Shown: positions 37,010 through 49,222, counted from the stretch's first letter. The stretch: DNA of 64,000 nt from Volutella citrinella (GCA_034401135.1 JAWZSP010000002.1:3410001-3474000); one strand, 5' to 3'. Made by a program: numbers and translations. The notes: generated by a model from the sequence alone, not told the origin.

Positions 37010-39010
37010 TCATCGCGGATGGCCTTCAGGCCTTCGGGTTGCCCACCCCATTTCTTGCGGGCGAGGCTGAGCTATCGTCCATTGACCAGTTCTCGGATCT
37101 TGCTCTTGGACATGACCGGGCCCGGCACCAGGCACGGATGGCGGCGGGGGCCCTTCAATGGACCTCAAAGGGGGCAGGCGCTCTCCAGTTCCCGACGACG
37201 ATGCCGATGTAGGTCGAGAAGGGGCACCATATGGCTGCCCCTGGACAGGTGGCAGCCCAGTCGGAGATACGGTGACAGGAAGACCACCCTGGGTCCCATA
37301 AACAGGCATGGAGAACTCGGGTCGATCGTCTGTTCGTCGTCGCTGTGCTGGTCGCTCGGCCGATGCTGCTTCACCTCCGTAGACCTGGGCCATTCCCATT
37401 TGCGGTGCAGACACCAAAGGGCTTCTTTCTGCGAAAGACCCGCTTCGCGTGGAAGCCGGGCTGGACGGCCCAGCCGCCCGTCCAGCGACGGAAGGAATTG
37501 ACGCCACTATATCCCTGAGTCTGTTCCGTTCGTCTCTGTAGAAGTCCCGCTCCTGAATTAGCCTCTCGAGTTGATGTTCCATCCGCTGTCTGTCGTCTCG
37601 AAGCTCTTGCAACTGCTTCGTGTTCTCTTCTTGCATGATCTTCTTCTTCCTGCGATGGCGCGTCGAGGCCACAGCGTTGCGCTGACGCTTCTCATCCGCC
37701 TTTTTCGATGCTTGTTGATAGTCTACAGTCACCGAAATCGGGGTATCGCTCCCCGGCAAAGCCATGAATGCCTGTTGCCCTTCGGCGCCGACCATGCCCG
37801 CACCCAAACCCTGTCTGCGCATCATCATTTCAGACCAGGGCGTGGCGGGATCACTCGGCTGGCCTGTATTCGAAAAGGCTCGGGAAGGGGGTAACGAAGG
37901 CGTGTACGAGGTATGTGTTGCCATCTGCTGAGGATGTGCGCGCCCCGAAGGGTTGCCGGAAGGGTTAACCAGCGATCCAGGGTGAGGCACAGGTGTGGGG
38001 ATGACGGGTTGCGAGAGGGATCTCGTGGGCGTCATCAGCCCCGCGGACCCCGATGGTATGCTTAGCGGGTGATGAAGGCCAGGAAGCTGTGATCGAGACT
38101 CATCCGAGGTTTCGTCCTCGTATCGTCGTTTCGCCGGCGACATACCAGGTATGGCTGAGGCAGTGCGGGGCTCAGTCTCTCTTGAAGGGCCATGGGTCCC
38201 GCTAAACGCGCGTTGCGGCTTAGGGCTGAGTATTCTTCTCGGGTTGTTCGTGGCAGGGAAAGGGAATGCCATGGTAGGCGAGTTGCGTTCGGAAGACGGG
38301 CCTCCTAGGGGTGTCGAGGTTCCCAAAGGCGTCCCTGGCAATGATATCGAAGCTGACTGCCCGACTTGGAGTGGCCAGGGAGGTGCGTATGGCCCTGTCG
38401 GAGTCATAGAAGCTGGCGTCTCGGCATCCCGAGGCCTCGGTGCTGCCGGCAGTCCCGAGTTCCCTGGCAGCCTCGAATGCTGCTGTTCTGGTGGGTTAAG
38501 TATATTGTGCACCCCAAGGGTTCTTGGGTGGACGTTCTGCAGTCTTGTATCCCCGTTTGGGTGTGGTATGTTGGGTGAAGTTCGACGCATGTCACGTCCG
38601 CTGCTCGCATACCGAGTCGACGGCGAAATTTGGTCGCCCCCAACAGGCGATCTCGAGGAGCGGCGTGAGGCATGATGAGACGCAGGTCCGCTCTGCGACA
38701 TCGGGACCTGATCGCCTACGCACTCCTGGCCTCGGGGAATTGGACATCGACCCTCCCCAGTACTGTTTAATTGTGCCTTGTCGCTATCCTTGGATGTTGA
38801 TGGCTGCTGAACGGAGAAACCAGTGAGTGGCCAGTTGGGAGTTGATGGTGTTCGAGGGGAGTTTGGCGTCGCACCCGTAGAGTCCGTCGCCGCAGAGTTT
38901 GGACTGCCTTGAACAGGTTGTGCCTGTTGGTACAGGCTTACTGACTGGCTCGCCAGATTGGCTAGTTCGGCCCAGGGACTAACTGGGGACCGACACCCAA
39001 ATAGTCCCAA
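37010..39010 (-). CDS. bZIP transcription factor (start unresolved)
   Basis: A 666-codon open frame ends at 37010. The bZIP domain is coded at about 37505-37705: a basic region (KKADEKRQRNAVASTRHRRKKK) followed by heptad-like Gln/Leu/Arg residues up to RLRDIV. The rest is Pro/Ser/Gln-rich, with GVHNILNPPE (a short motif recalled from other fungal regulators), PSRAFSNTGQPSDPATPWSEMM before the bZIP and an RRRTDDRPEFSMPVYG segment after it. The first in-frame ATG is at 38701, which would give 563 residues. Open frame continues upstream to about 39089 without an ATG, so an upstream exon is likely; TTAG just before the SPWAELANLASQSV segment is a possible acceptor. It should be a nuclear DNA-binding regulator; the target pathway is unknown. 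A 9-kb gene-free region lies upstream. Confidence 0.85.
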   Translation of the reverse strand: MGLFGCRSPVSPWAELANLASQSVSLYQQAQPVQGSPNSAATDSTGATPNSPRTPSTPNWPLTGFSVQQPSTSKDSDKAQLNSTGEGRCPIPRGQECVGDQVPMSQSGPASHHASRRSSRSPVGGDQISPSTRYASSGRDMRRTSPNIPHPNGDTRLQNVHPRTLGVHNILNPPEQQHSRLPGNSGLPAAPRPRDAETPASMTPTGPYAPPWPLQVGQSASISLPGTPLGTSTPLGGPSSERNSPTMAFPFPATNNPRRILSPKPQRAFSGTHGPSRETEPRTASAIPGMSPAKRRYEDETSDESRSQLPGLHHPLSIPSGSAGLMTPTRSLSQPVIPTPVPHPGSLVNPSGNPSGRAHPQQMATHTSYTPSLPPSRAFSNTGQPSDPATPWSEMMMRRQGLGAGMVGAEGQQAFMALPGSDTPISVTVDYQQASKKADEKRQRNAVASTRHRRKKKIMQEENTKQLQELRDDRQRMEHQLERLIQERDFYRDERNRLRDIVASIPSVAGRAAGPSSPASTRSGSFAERSPLVSAPQMGMAQVYGGEAASAERPAQRRRTDDRPEFSMPVYGTQGGLPVTVSPTGLPPVQGQPYGAPSRPTSASSSGTGERLPPLRSIEGPPPPSVPGAGPGHVQEQDPRTGQWTIAQPRPQEMGWATRRPEGHPR

Positions 39011-39968
39011 GAGGCAGCGAAGGAGTTGGGATATTTGGTGGTTACTTCCCGCTGTCTGCGATAACTTTGGGCAAAGGCCAAGCTATTCGACTTGGTGGCA
39101 CAAACGGCTTTGCGACTGGGCGGTTGGTCAATCTGAAGCTGGAGAGCAATGACCGAGATGGTCTCGGTAAATGCCCTTTTGAAAGAGATGACGAGAGAGT
39201 GCTGGGGCTGTGTTGGTGGACCTGGGTCGACTGATGATGCGCCTGGGTATTAACTGCTTTAGAGACTCGAGCAACAGTGGGCGCCTGAGGCGAAATGCAA
39301 AGGGACGATGAGGGCTGAGAAATTGGGATGGGCAGTTATGACAAGAGAAATGGGGATGCTAGGTTGGCTGGCAAATCATACCTGTCAAGGGGAGCTCGTC
39401 CTTATGAATGGTCAGACGCGCCGAGTTAAAGACAATGGGTGGGCTCCAGAACCGCTAGCCAGAGTGTTCGGTTCGCCCGCAACCGCAACAATTGGTCTGG
39501 GAGGTGCTTCAGTCCGGAGGGCGGTTCCGATATCGACGGGCGCGGTGGTCAGCTGAAGTGAATGTAGCAGCCGGTCAATGCTGTATTATCCAGATCAATA
39601 GCCCAACGGGTATAGAGCAAGAGCACGAAGAGGATGATGCGAGGAGGAAATCGCTGGACACCTTGGAGCAGCGAAATGTGTAGCAGGAGGAGAAAGTGAG
39701 TGACAGAAGAGGGCCACTGATGTAAGTCGTCACTCGAGCCGTTTGGTCAGGGAAGAAAAACCCGTCCCCACCCCTGCCAGGTTCCAGCAAATAGGCCCAT
39801 CTGCGAGCCGAGCCACAGTGTGTTTTTCATTATATTTCCTTAGTGCGGCGTCGACAGATCCCACGCCCAGTCCCTTATCACGCCTCAGAAAGGGGCGGCC
39901 CCGGTAGTCAAGCGTCAAGTTGGCATGGGCATGGGTGGAGTTCCCGCACTCAGGGCCATGGCAGTGGA

Positions 39969-40015
39969 AGCTGGGGCCGGAGCTGGGGCCGGAGCTGGGG
40001 CTAGAGCTGGGCCTC
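39969..40015. repeat. Tandem 12-mer repeat AGCTGGGGCCGG, about 3.5 copies
   Basis: Two exact copies (39969-39980, 39981-39992) are followed by a copy changed at the end (AGCTGGGGCTAG) and a partial copy. Confidence 0.85.
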
Positions 40016-42250
40016 AGCAATGAGACAGCTTTATGTGACGATCATGAGTGGTGCTAGGTGGTGCTGGGGAACGTCCATGTCAACCAGGGGTCTGTGAGTG
40101 AAGACTAGAGGTGTGCAGCGCAGGGGTCTCCCACCCTCCAGCAACTCGCCAGGCCTGTGGTGCCAAGCCGCCCATGGCAGCACTTGAATGGTTGGCTGAG
40201 AGGAAGCTTTCCCAGGGCCCTCGATGACGGGGAGCCACTGGGGAGTTTGCCGAACATGCGTCAAACTGTTCTTGATTTTTCTTCCCAAGAGCGGTCGGTG
40301 TGCTCTCCCCAGACCGGACAGCCAGTGGACTTGTACAGTAACTCCTTCTTAGGCCACCGAGGCGAGACACTCCCTCTCGGAGCGTGTACGAGACTTGTCA
40401 TAACCGAAGATCTCTCATAGCTGGAACTCAGCCGCAGCACCTCCCAAAGAGCTTCATCCAGCAAAATAACCATCCATCTTCTTAACAGTAATGTACCACT
40501 TGGCGACCATGTAACTCCGCTAGCGCCCTTGAAAATTGGCTTCAACACCGCCCCGTCTTCCTAGTCCCGAGGCCGGCGGAGCTCCATTGGCATGGGATGG
40601 GGCGCGGCGGATCGAGGCGGTCAACCAGGCGGCGTGACAGGAAGGGCCAGACCAGATGCTCGCGGCGCTGTCTGGGCCGTGGCCCGTAGCCCATCAAGCG
40701 TGGAGTAAAAGAGTTGTCGCCGAGCAGGGTCCCAGCTCACCACTAGCTCTGTGATGTGAAGCGGGCAGGTCATCTGTGGGCTGTACGTATGGGTCTGTAT
40801 GCCGCCTCACATTGACGTGTCGGGACCACTGGATTCGACCTCAATCCCACGCTGGGTAATAACTGAACCAGCAAACATGACCTGCACAAGCTCACCCAAG
40901 CCCGTCAAGCACTACGAGGTAATCCGTAGTTGGCGCGAAGTGGATATGAATCTAGATTGAAAGCGGATTAGACGCTGGTGCCCAAATGACCATTCTCTCG
41001 GGAGGCCCAAAAAGCAACGAGCGTGCGCCTGGTACAGATGAGAGAAGAGGAGACAAAGCTGGATGGGGCGGCGAGCACGCCGCTTACCACAGTTGATCAG
41101 GGTGGCCGTTGGCCAGGGCAGAGAAGGAAAAGAAGGATCGCCACGGCGCTCCGTGTCCGTGGATTTGGGTGGTGGTGCCCTGCCAGCCCCGGCAAGCCCT
41201 CCCTGGTCGGTCTTGGGCGCGAATCGCCTGTCTGTCTCCTTTGGATATGCCTAGCTCGCGTTGGGCAGCGTATGCACACACCTAGCTCCGACAGGGTGGC
41301 CCCCGCGGATTCGACGCCGCGTCGAGATGCGCAACGCTGCCGTCCAGACTTTCCTCTATTCCTTTCATTGCTCGCCGCCTCTGCTTCTTGTACGTAGGAT
41401 CCTTGACTAGGGACCTTGAGCTAAGGCGCGGCAAGATGGGAAGAGACGGGCGGGATTCGGGAGGGAGGACGGGATGGCTTGCTCAGCAGCTCCTGGGTGG
41501 TATTCTGGTCCCGGAAGGTGAAATCTTGCTCCTGACGTGACGACAGGGTGGCACCCGCATCCGCATCCTGGGGCCAGCTCATCAGTCAGCACCATCCATC
41601 ACATACATTGGCTTTTGTCACATTTTATCGAGGCCAGGTGTCGCAGGCTTGCCTCATCGCGTTGGGTCTGTCGAAGGGGAAAGCCCCGATGGCAGCCACA
41701 TGGAGAGATATGTCTTGCTTTGTGGAACACCGCAGATGTTGCAGACGCAGGTGCGGCCACACGACGCCATGGGATGGGAAGGAGCCCAGGGCGGCAGCCT
41801 ATGGCGCCTGCACACCCCCCGTGCCAGCATGCGATGCGTGGTCTTGGGTGCCAGCACACGGGCAGTAGAGTGCATATTGCTGCACAACGTCGTCCCTACT
41901 CCCAAAGGACGAAAGTCATGTTGCGGAGTAGCACTGCAGGGCTGGGCTGCGGTAAGCGCCTACCTGGCGCGTCCCGGCTTTGTTGGCTACCCACCACCTT
42001 GAAGGCCTGACGGAGAGGCGACATGGAACCCACCCACCACCCCCGGAAGCAACATGCTCTGAAAATGGCAGGCACGAAAGCCTTACCCACCAGCCCAACA
42101 CCTGCTTGTAGCAGTGATCAGTACGCTGAGGTACCTACCTTACCTGTAGGTAGGCAAGTACCCGAGAATGGAGGTGAGATGCGGGTGACGACATCTGCCC
42201 AACAGCAGTAATCGCAACGTTTACTCGAGGTGCCTTACCCAATCTCATCC

Positions 42251-42260
42251 GGGGGGGGGG
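42251..42260. repeat. Homopolymer G tract, 10 bases
   Basis: Ten consecutive G bases in non-coding sequence. Confidence 0.8.
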
Positions 42261-45200
42261 CTTTGGGAGCTAATGCTGGATACTTTGCTCAGTGAAGCCT
42301 CCCGGTCCTCACTGGACCAGTCAAGTGCTTGTTTTAAGAACCAATACTGTGATATTTATGGAGCAAGGCCATTTTGTAAGCTGGAGAATAAGTCCTGGGA
42401 ACTTATAAGGCATAAGGCATTTTTATCAATCACTGGGAAGGAACACCCACTCATAAATGCCCGACGACTGTCACTGAACACAACCCTTGCTCCGGTTGTC
42501 CTGCATTTCCAGGCGACCACTAGTTGTAAGTACCGAAGTTGCGTGCTGCCGAGGTTGCCAGTGATCCAGGGCATATGGTACCGCCAGCTGCTTTATTGTG
42601 AGGTCTTGGTAACGAGGCAAGTCAGTGCTTGGAGGTACCTTTTTCTTTGCATCATCTCGTTCATGCCTGTGAGCGGGGCAAGACCGAAGGAAGCTACCCC
42701 TGCCGCCTCCACAATGCAGCGCAGCACTGAGGTCACACTGCAGAGTTCTGGTGGTACCTTCCACTGATGTCTGGGTCAGTTGGGCCGCTCAAAAGGCGGG
42801 AAGGTACATGGTGATCGCCTAGAGATACCCGACCACGCCTTGCAGTCCACTCCGCATGGCCTCAAAGCAGAAGACCAGATGCTAATGTCGACGTCTGGTT
42901 CTCTTCATCAGTTTCTCTCTTGCTATGGACACTATCAAGAGAGCGCCCATGCCGCCGAACCGCCTTTTTGTTTGACGCTCAACCCCCGGCAAGCAAATTT
43001 CCATGAAGGTGGAATAGAGAGCCAAAGACCTTGGTCAGGTACACATCAACCACACCCACTGGACCGCGGCCAGAGTGCATGGTTACTTGAGGTGGCACGG
43101 GCAACTCCTGGCGTTTATTAATGTGTCGTGGAAAAAGAAACGAAAGAGGATCAAGCAACCTTCATCTAATTACACTCGCCGCAGTCCCTTGTCGTCATGT
43201 TCCTGGGCGATCTTCCCAGCGGAATCAACCAGGCTCACGGATGCACACGATGTTCGCGGCATCTCGAATGAAACGGCGTTCTCGTTCCAACAGCGATATG
43301 GCAGCAGGAGGAGCGAGGCTCTCGATCAGCTCCCGCCGGGGAATCAATTCTCATCACACACCAACTACACATAATGGTCGTGACGGCCACTACTTGGGGC
43401 AAACGCATCCTGGGACGCCTCTTCCGATGACCTTGCCTAGTGTCGACTTTTCTCCGTATTCATTTCATTTGCCTCTCCGAGACTTTGTTCTGGTCCATGG
43501 CCAGCTCCAGGTAATTTTAGGCCTCGTCACCCGGTGATGTGACGCTGCCAGGGTTCCGAGCACGCGAAGTGCCCAGGGTAGCACAAGGACCCAACATGAC
43601 AGTTCTGAGCTTGGGATGCTCTGGGCGGCCAGGAACTAGCTAGGGGGTGATCCTGGTCAGTGGTCACCCACCTGCAAGGCCCGCCTGCGACCAATATGCG
43701 ACCATACGGCAGCAGCCTTTCCCTAGCGGCAGCGCTATTCCTGCATCATGTCTACAACAAGCGCGTCTATTATTCATGTACTACGCAACAACGGCAACGA
43801 CACGGAGCGGTTCTTGCGATCAGCCTAGAGATAGAACCAACGCCCAGGCTTCCCAATGACTGTATCACCCACAATCATGCTGCTGGATACGTACCATCCA
43901 ACAGGGCTGGTGTCTGGCCTCACAAGCACCAGCCAATGCAGCCACAACTCGGGCCCAGACGACCAAACGAACATGCACCGATTGCAACGCCAAGATTCGA
44001 TGCCACAACCCACGACGGTCTCGTTAGATCGACAAGGTGTGACGACGCACGTTGCCTGCATGACAGGGGCAGATGTCTGCGGTCCCAGCTACAGGACTCG
44101 GTACAGTAATTCATTATTCATGTCAGGGTAGGCAAACAAAACACAGCTCATCACGCGAGCCCATGTCTGGCGGGAAACTTGCCGGAATTCGGATTGATCC
44201 ATACGGAGTGCTGCCGTGAATCGGTATACGAGCTAATAATCAAGGCACGATGGAACCTTGCAGTCCACCATTGGTACGTACCCAAGCTTTTCTTAGAGTA
44301 CCAAGGGTCTGGTAGGCAGAGTCGGTCCAAGGCGGATCTGGGGTGCGCAAGGAAATGAGGCATCGAAAATGGCGAAATGAGATGTGCATGGTGGCTCGGC
44401 AACTTTGCAGGGAGGACTGGCCGATTGATGACGGGTGGCTTGCCCCAAAGTCACAAACGTTGCTTTGAGCCAGGACTGTCGCGGCTATGGGGTATTGACG
44501 CACGACAATGAGGCCATTGAGAGCATGCAGGGCTTGACATGGCGGTCGCAGGTCAAGACACGATCCATATTTCGACAAGCCCTGGCCCCTAGCACCGTGA
44601 CGGACGCGTTAGCGCCCACGATGTACCCCAAACCCACGACGCTCAGCACCAAAGCAGGCACGAGGCGCACCTGGCCGACTGTGGCGGCGGGGGAACCAAC
44701 ACTTGGTTCCCAAGGTTGGAGGCCCCAAGCTTGGCTAAGCTCATCAAGAGCGATCTCAATCCCCGAAGCTAAGATGCTGGCGCAATGGCAGAGATTACTC
44801 GGCACACAATGAGGAAACTTGATGGCACCCGTGGCGTCCTCAAGGAGCCCAGGCCCACCTACACTACAAAGGTTGAAGCGGCCGACAGCAAGCCGATAAA
44901 GTTGTGGCTCGGCATCAACGGTTGCCCGGTATTATGTTGCTCTTGTCCAGCTTTACTATTGGATGCAATGCAGCAGCCGACGGCCCCAGTGGGGGGAGAA
45001 GGTGACAATTACGGTCTCATATGGTTTTGAATGAGCATAAGCTATCCAAAGGGCAATCTCTGGTACGGACAGGCCAGATCCTTGCCTGCCGGCCAGTCCG
45101 CTTCTGCTTCTGGAGCTGTTGCCGTTGCTACGCTAAACAAAGATGTTCCGATCCAGGTATTCGTCGCGGATCCATACTGGTCGTGACGCCGGGCCGTCCC

Positions 45201-47831
45201 TTGTAGAACTAAAGCAACAGTTCCTCATGTCGTTATGTCGAACATGGCGACAAGCGACGGAGCAATAATGCCTCGCCATACCACGAGGCGAGGCTAGCAA
45301 GGTCTAAAGGATCATGGGACTGTACGTCACCAGTCACCCACCACTCCTGCTGGCGACTACCGCGTGTGTTAGATGAAATGCCCCGGCGGGACAGTTTTAT
45401 TAATTGCCAGTAGCCACCGTTCGCATGGCCTAGTGCCCACTGCCCTGGGCTTGTTTCCTCCCACCCCCCCGGTCCTCAATGGCTGGCAGTCAATGCCTCG
45501 CCAGAGCCTTGTCTAGCCTCATTTCATCACTGGCGTCGAGTTCCGCTCAACTATCACCAAGCCGTCAGCGTCCAGCCATCAGTAATTAACTCAACCATGC
45601 ACCTTTGCCTTTAGGGGCTAAAGCAAAGCACTCACTCGCTTGGTGCCAGATGGAGGCCCGGCGGCACGCCCTCAGACACGCCCATCACCTCGTCCAAAGG
45701 CAGGCAGGCAGGGGCTCATTGCTCCAGCCAGAGAGGCATCAGCCGCAGCGGCAGCCACTTCTCGGGCCCTTGTCTAGCAGTGACGATCATGGGCCCACGA
45801 AGCCTCCCGTGACCGCAAGAGCACCCCGGCGGTCAGGGCGGGCGGCCAGCGAGCGAGTCCACGTATGTATCTATGGCATGCATTGCGTCCTGCAACTAAT
45901 CCACCCTGCCCTGTCGTGATTCCCTTGTCCCTTGGCCGCGGGCAGCTGGGTGCGTTGGGGACTTGTGGTGAGCTGGATGGCCCCCTGGCACTGAGTACCG
46001 CACCGGCACTCCCTCGCCCGCTCGCTATTCCGCTCGTCAAATGTCAAGTTTTGGGATGGAGGCTGGAGCTGCGTGTGGCGGAGGCCGGGTGGCCTGCAAT
46101 CGTGCAGCCTCTGACCCTCCTAGCCCTCCTGTCGCCCGCCTCTTGTCCGTGTCTGTGCGCCCATCGTTCGTGGCCCAGCCCCAGTTCATGCAGGATTCCT
46201 TGTTGCATCGGTTGCCAGCATAGCATCCCGTCGTGGTCGATGCACCTAACGCCTTCTCAGCACCGCGTGTGCGTAGCGTCTGCACTCTGCACCTGGCAGC
46301 GCGGCTGTTGTGGCCCAACGGTTCATCTGCTCGCTTCACTCAAGCTGCACGTTGCTGGCCAGGGGGGTGCAAAGCGGTGTGTCTGCTCGCATCCATCTTG
46401 TCGCAGTGCCGCCCTGGCCCCATCCGGCAACTGCTGCGCGTTGAGCTGTCTTTTGCTGTGTTGTCCTCGCACGAATGCCGGTTCAACGCAGGGGAGCATC
46501 CTCCTCCGCGATGATGGGGGGGTTGGTGCCCGATGGCGACCTGATGAATCCAGCTTACGGATAGAGCGGTCTCCTTCTCCCCGGCGCGGGCTGTGAGAGT
46601 AGCTCCGCCAGCCACGGCACAAGCACGATGATGCTGTTGCGTTGCAACCAGTTCCGTTTTCTTTTATTGCGAGTGTTGTTTCGCAGGCGGGCTTACCGGT
46701 CGTAAATATGCGGTCGGGAGGAGGCATGGGAAGCATGGCCTAAGCGGCGGCGGCGTCGAGCACCAGGCCGGCCCATGGTCGTCTTCGGCAGTGGTTCTCA
46801 TGCTTTGCGTGCTTCGCGTGCCGGGCCGAGCCCTCCCTCCTCTAGCGTGCCCGAAGTCTTTTCCCAAGTCAGTGGACTAAAATCATCAGACGACTAGTCT
46901 AGTGTTGGTTTAAAAAAAATCCTTCTTTAGGGTGGTGGTGCGCGGACCTAGGCTCTTGTCAATAGTCAGTGCCTGTGCTCTCTGGTGATGCCACCAAGCT
47001 GGGATCAGGTCAACCCGAGGCCCTTCCGCATCAAGATGAAGGCACGTGAACAGGATTGGGGGACTTGAGCCTTAGGGCAATCGATGCAGTACGGATTCGG
47101 GCGCCAAGAAGATGACAACCTGCGATAGTGCAAGGAGCGGGAACTGTTTGGCTTCTACAGCGGACCATGATTGCAAAGTTACCCGCTTCGCGCGCACACA
47201 CTGCCCTCTCCTCCAGTGGTTTCATGCAGCCAGTCAAGTCATGGTGCTCCCGACGACACTAGGCGTCCAAGCATGAGCAACATATGGGCCCTTGAGGTGT
47301 ACAGAGCCCATGATCCAACCGCCCAATACTCCGTTTCGCAGCGTCCTATCGGCGGATGCCAGACATCATCATCTTCTGTCGTAGAGATAGATGGCTGGTT
47401 CATGTGGCGCATCCAGGCCATGTGTACGCCGCAAGACCGGACATGTCTAACACTGCGGCAAGGCCACATGCAGCGCCCAAGCCACTGGGCGGCGTGATGA
47501 ACAGTAGGTCGCAATAGAAGGCCGCAGGCCGCAGGAGGCATTGCAGTTGCGCTTCCTTTTTCCCCTCTCCTGCGCGCACTGAGACCTGCGCCTGCGTTTC
47601 GATGCTGCATTGTCTCAGATAGGCTGGACAGACGCGTTGGCGACCCGGAAATGCTGTCACGATGCGGCCCTTTCATCAGTACATGTTCCACCTGCGGGCT
47701 GAGGGGTGCCGTAGTTGGCTGTGCTCCCGTGAAGCTACAATCGGGCATTGTCTCACGCTGCAATGCCTCCGAAATCCGGATTCAAGGCCCGCCGGCCCCG
47801 TCCGTGCCCCACTCCGGATTCCGGCTCGGAT

Positions 47832-47868
47832 CTCGCGCAATTACCTGCCGAACCGATAATTGCGCGAG
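47832..47868. promoter_or_regulatory. Perfect 12-bp inverted repeat upstream of the SMP-30-like gene
   Basis: CTCGCGCAATTA at 47832-47843 is the exact reverse complement of TAATTGCGCGAG at 47857-47868, with a 13-base spacer. It lies about 330 bases before the ATG at 48202. It could be a site for a dimeric regulator or a hairpin. No known factor is assigned. Confidence 0.5.
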
Positions 47869-48201
47869 CTCAAGCAGAACAGGCTGAAAGAATATCACTA
47901 GGCTCTTCGACCTTATCCTGCGTCTCTCGGACTCAACTCTTTCTTCACCCCCATTGTCATCCTGTCTCAGCCTCAGCCCTAGAAGATTCAGCATCAAACA
48001 AAGCTAAACTAGATCTGGCCCTCTGACACGATCATCCACCAACCCCGCTTGTTTAGTCAGTCTCCGTCTTGAGGACAAAATCAACGCATATCGACTCCAC
48101 GAGTTGTCTTGTTGTGATCCAGGACTTGAAACCAGTCCTCCCAGGAACGCTCCAAGCCCCCCTCGCCTAATAATACAAGGAATCCCGGTCAGCTTTGCAA
48201 C

Positions 48202-49222
48202 ATGGCTCCGGAGCTGCAGCGTTGGGTGGTTGACAAGCCATGGCTCAATATCAGCTGCCTTCTGGGAGAGGGGCCCTTTTACGAGAAGCAGACGGGCCTG
48301 GTCCGTTTCGTGGACATCAAAAGGAAGCAGATGCATTGGGTGCCGGCCTCAGCCCCAGTAGGGACTGGTCTGGATGGCTTGCGGACCATTACCCTGGACG
48401 TTTGCCCAACTGTGACGGCCAACATCCAAGGTGTAGACCCACGCGACCGCATTGCCGTTGGTCTCAAGACAGGCCTCGCTGAGCTGGACGTCAAGGCCGG
48501 CACTTACAGCCTTATTCAGCCGTTCAATACACCTGTAAACGAGCGTGTGCGAAGCAATGATGGTGCCGCGGACTCGGAGGGCAGGTTCTGGGTAGGGACG
48601 ATGACGGACTTTGGCCTTGGGCCGTTTCAGCCTGAAGGTCAGTGTCCAGGGCAAATCAGTCTCGTTTTCGACAAAAGCACCCATTCATTCGCGTCATGAT
48701 TTTACCGCCCATCCCCTCGACCTGAATCCACATTGGCTGACCATGCAAATAGGATCCCTGTATCGCATGGACAAGACGACCAAGGAGGAGATGCTATCAG
48801 ATCTCACCATCCCCAATACGCCTGGCTGGTCCAAGGATGGCAGAACCATGTATGTGGTGCACTCATCGGCTCGTCAGATTCTAGCCTTCGACTACGAGGC
48901 AGAGACGGGCGCCATGTCGAACCAGCGCATCTTTTACCAGCACGACGGGGACGGTGAGCCCGACGGGTTCCGCATGGACGTGGAGGGTAACCTGTGGCAG
49001 GCTGTGTATGGCGAGGGACGAGTGCTCAAAATTACGCCCGAGGGGCAGGTCGTCGGCGAGGTGCGCCTACCGACCCCAAACACCACATGTGTGCAGTTCG
49101 TCGGTACGGAGCTCATCGTGACGTCGGCCGTGCCCGACACGGAGGAGGGCCACAGTGGAGGAGCCGTGTTCCGCGTGGAAGTTGGCGTCGAGGGGTTGGA
49201 TCCGTATGAGTTCAAGGCGTAG
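48202..49222 (+). CDS. SMP-30/gluconolactonase/LRE-type lactone hydrolase
   Basis: Exons 48202-48640 and 48753-49222 flank a 112-nt intron (GTCAGT...AATAG) and give 302 residues, the usual length of this six-bladed propeller family. Members hydrolyse sugar or related lactones with one divalent metal. By comparison with human SMP-30, the likely metal ligands are Glu23 (LLGEGPFY), Asn167 (IPNTPGWS) and Asp216 (GEPDGF). Arg117 and Asn119 (VRSNDGAADSEGRFWVGTM) match the substrate-side Arg and Asn. The family's usual PNG is PNT here, which may alter the substrate pocket. No signal peptide is seen, so it is probably cytosolic. The leader from about 47890 is CT-rich. Likely role: sugar-acid or aldonolactone catabolism. 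The exact substrate is unknown, and there are no catabolic neighbours to help. Confidence 0.9.

Larger units (their letters stand above)
39011..48201. other. 9-kb stretch without a supported gene
   Basis: No frame shows motifs or codon bias. Part of the left end must be the bZIP leader or first exon, and the last 300 bases are the leader of the SMP-30 gene. Notable contents are a 12-mer tandem repeat (39969-40015), a G run (42251-42260), a TACCT/AGGTA cluster near 42130-42160 and a perfect inverted repeat (47832-47868). The open frame 42273-42767 (+, 164 residues, real ATG) has no recognisable feature. Frames at 45865-46596 (+) and 47239-47763 (-) are Cys/Pro/Ser-rich by composition only. Confidence 0.5.

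Noticed and set aside
42273..42767. 164-codon plus-strand frame with an ATG
   Set aside because: No domain, signal peptide or homologue recognised. It might be an orphan gene, but the sequence alone does not support it.
45865..46596. 243-codon plus-strand Cys/Leu/Pro-rich frame
   Set aside because: Looks like translated GC-rich non-coding DNA. Cysteines are not spaced like a secreted effector, and no signal peptide is present.
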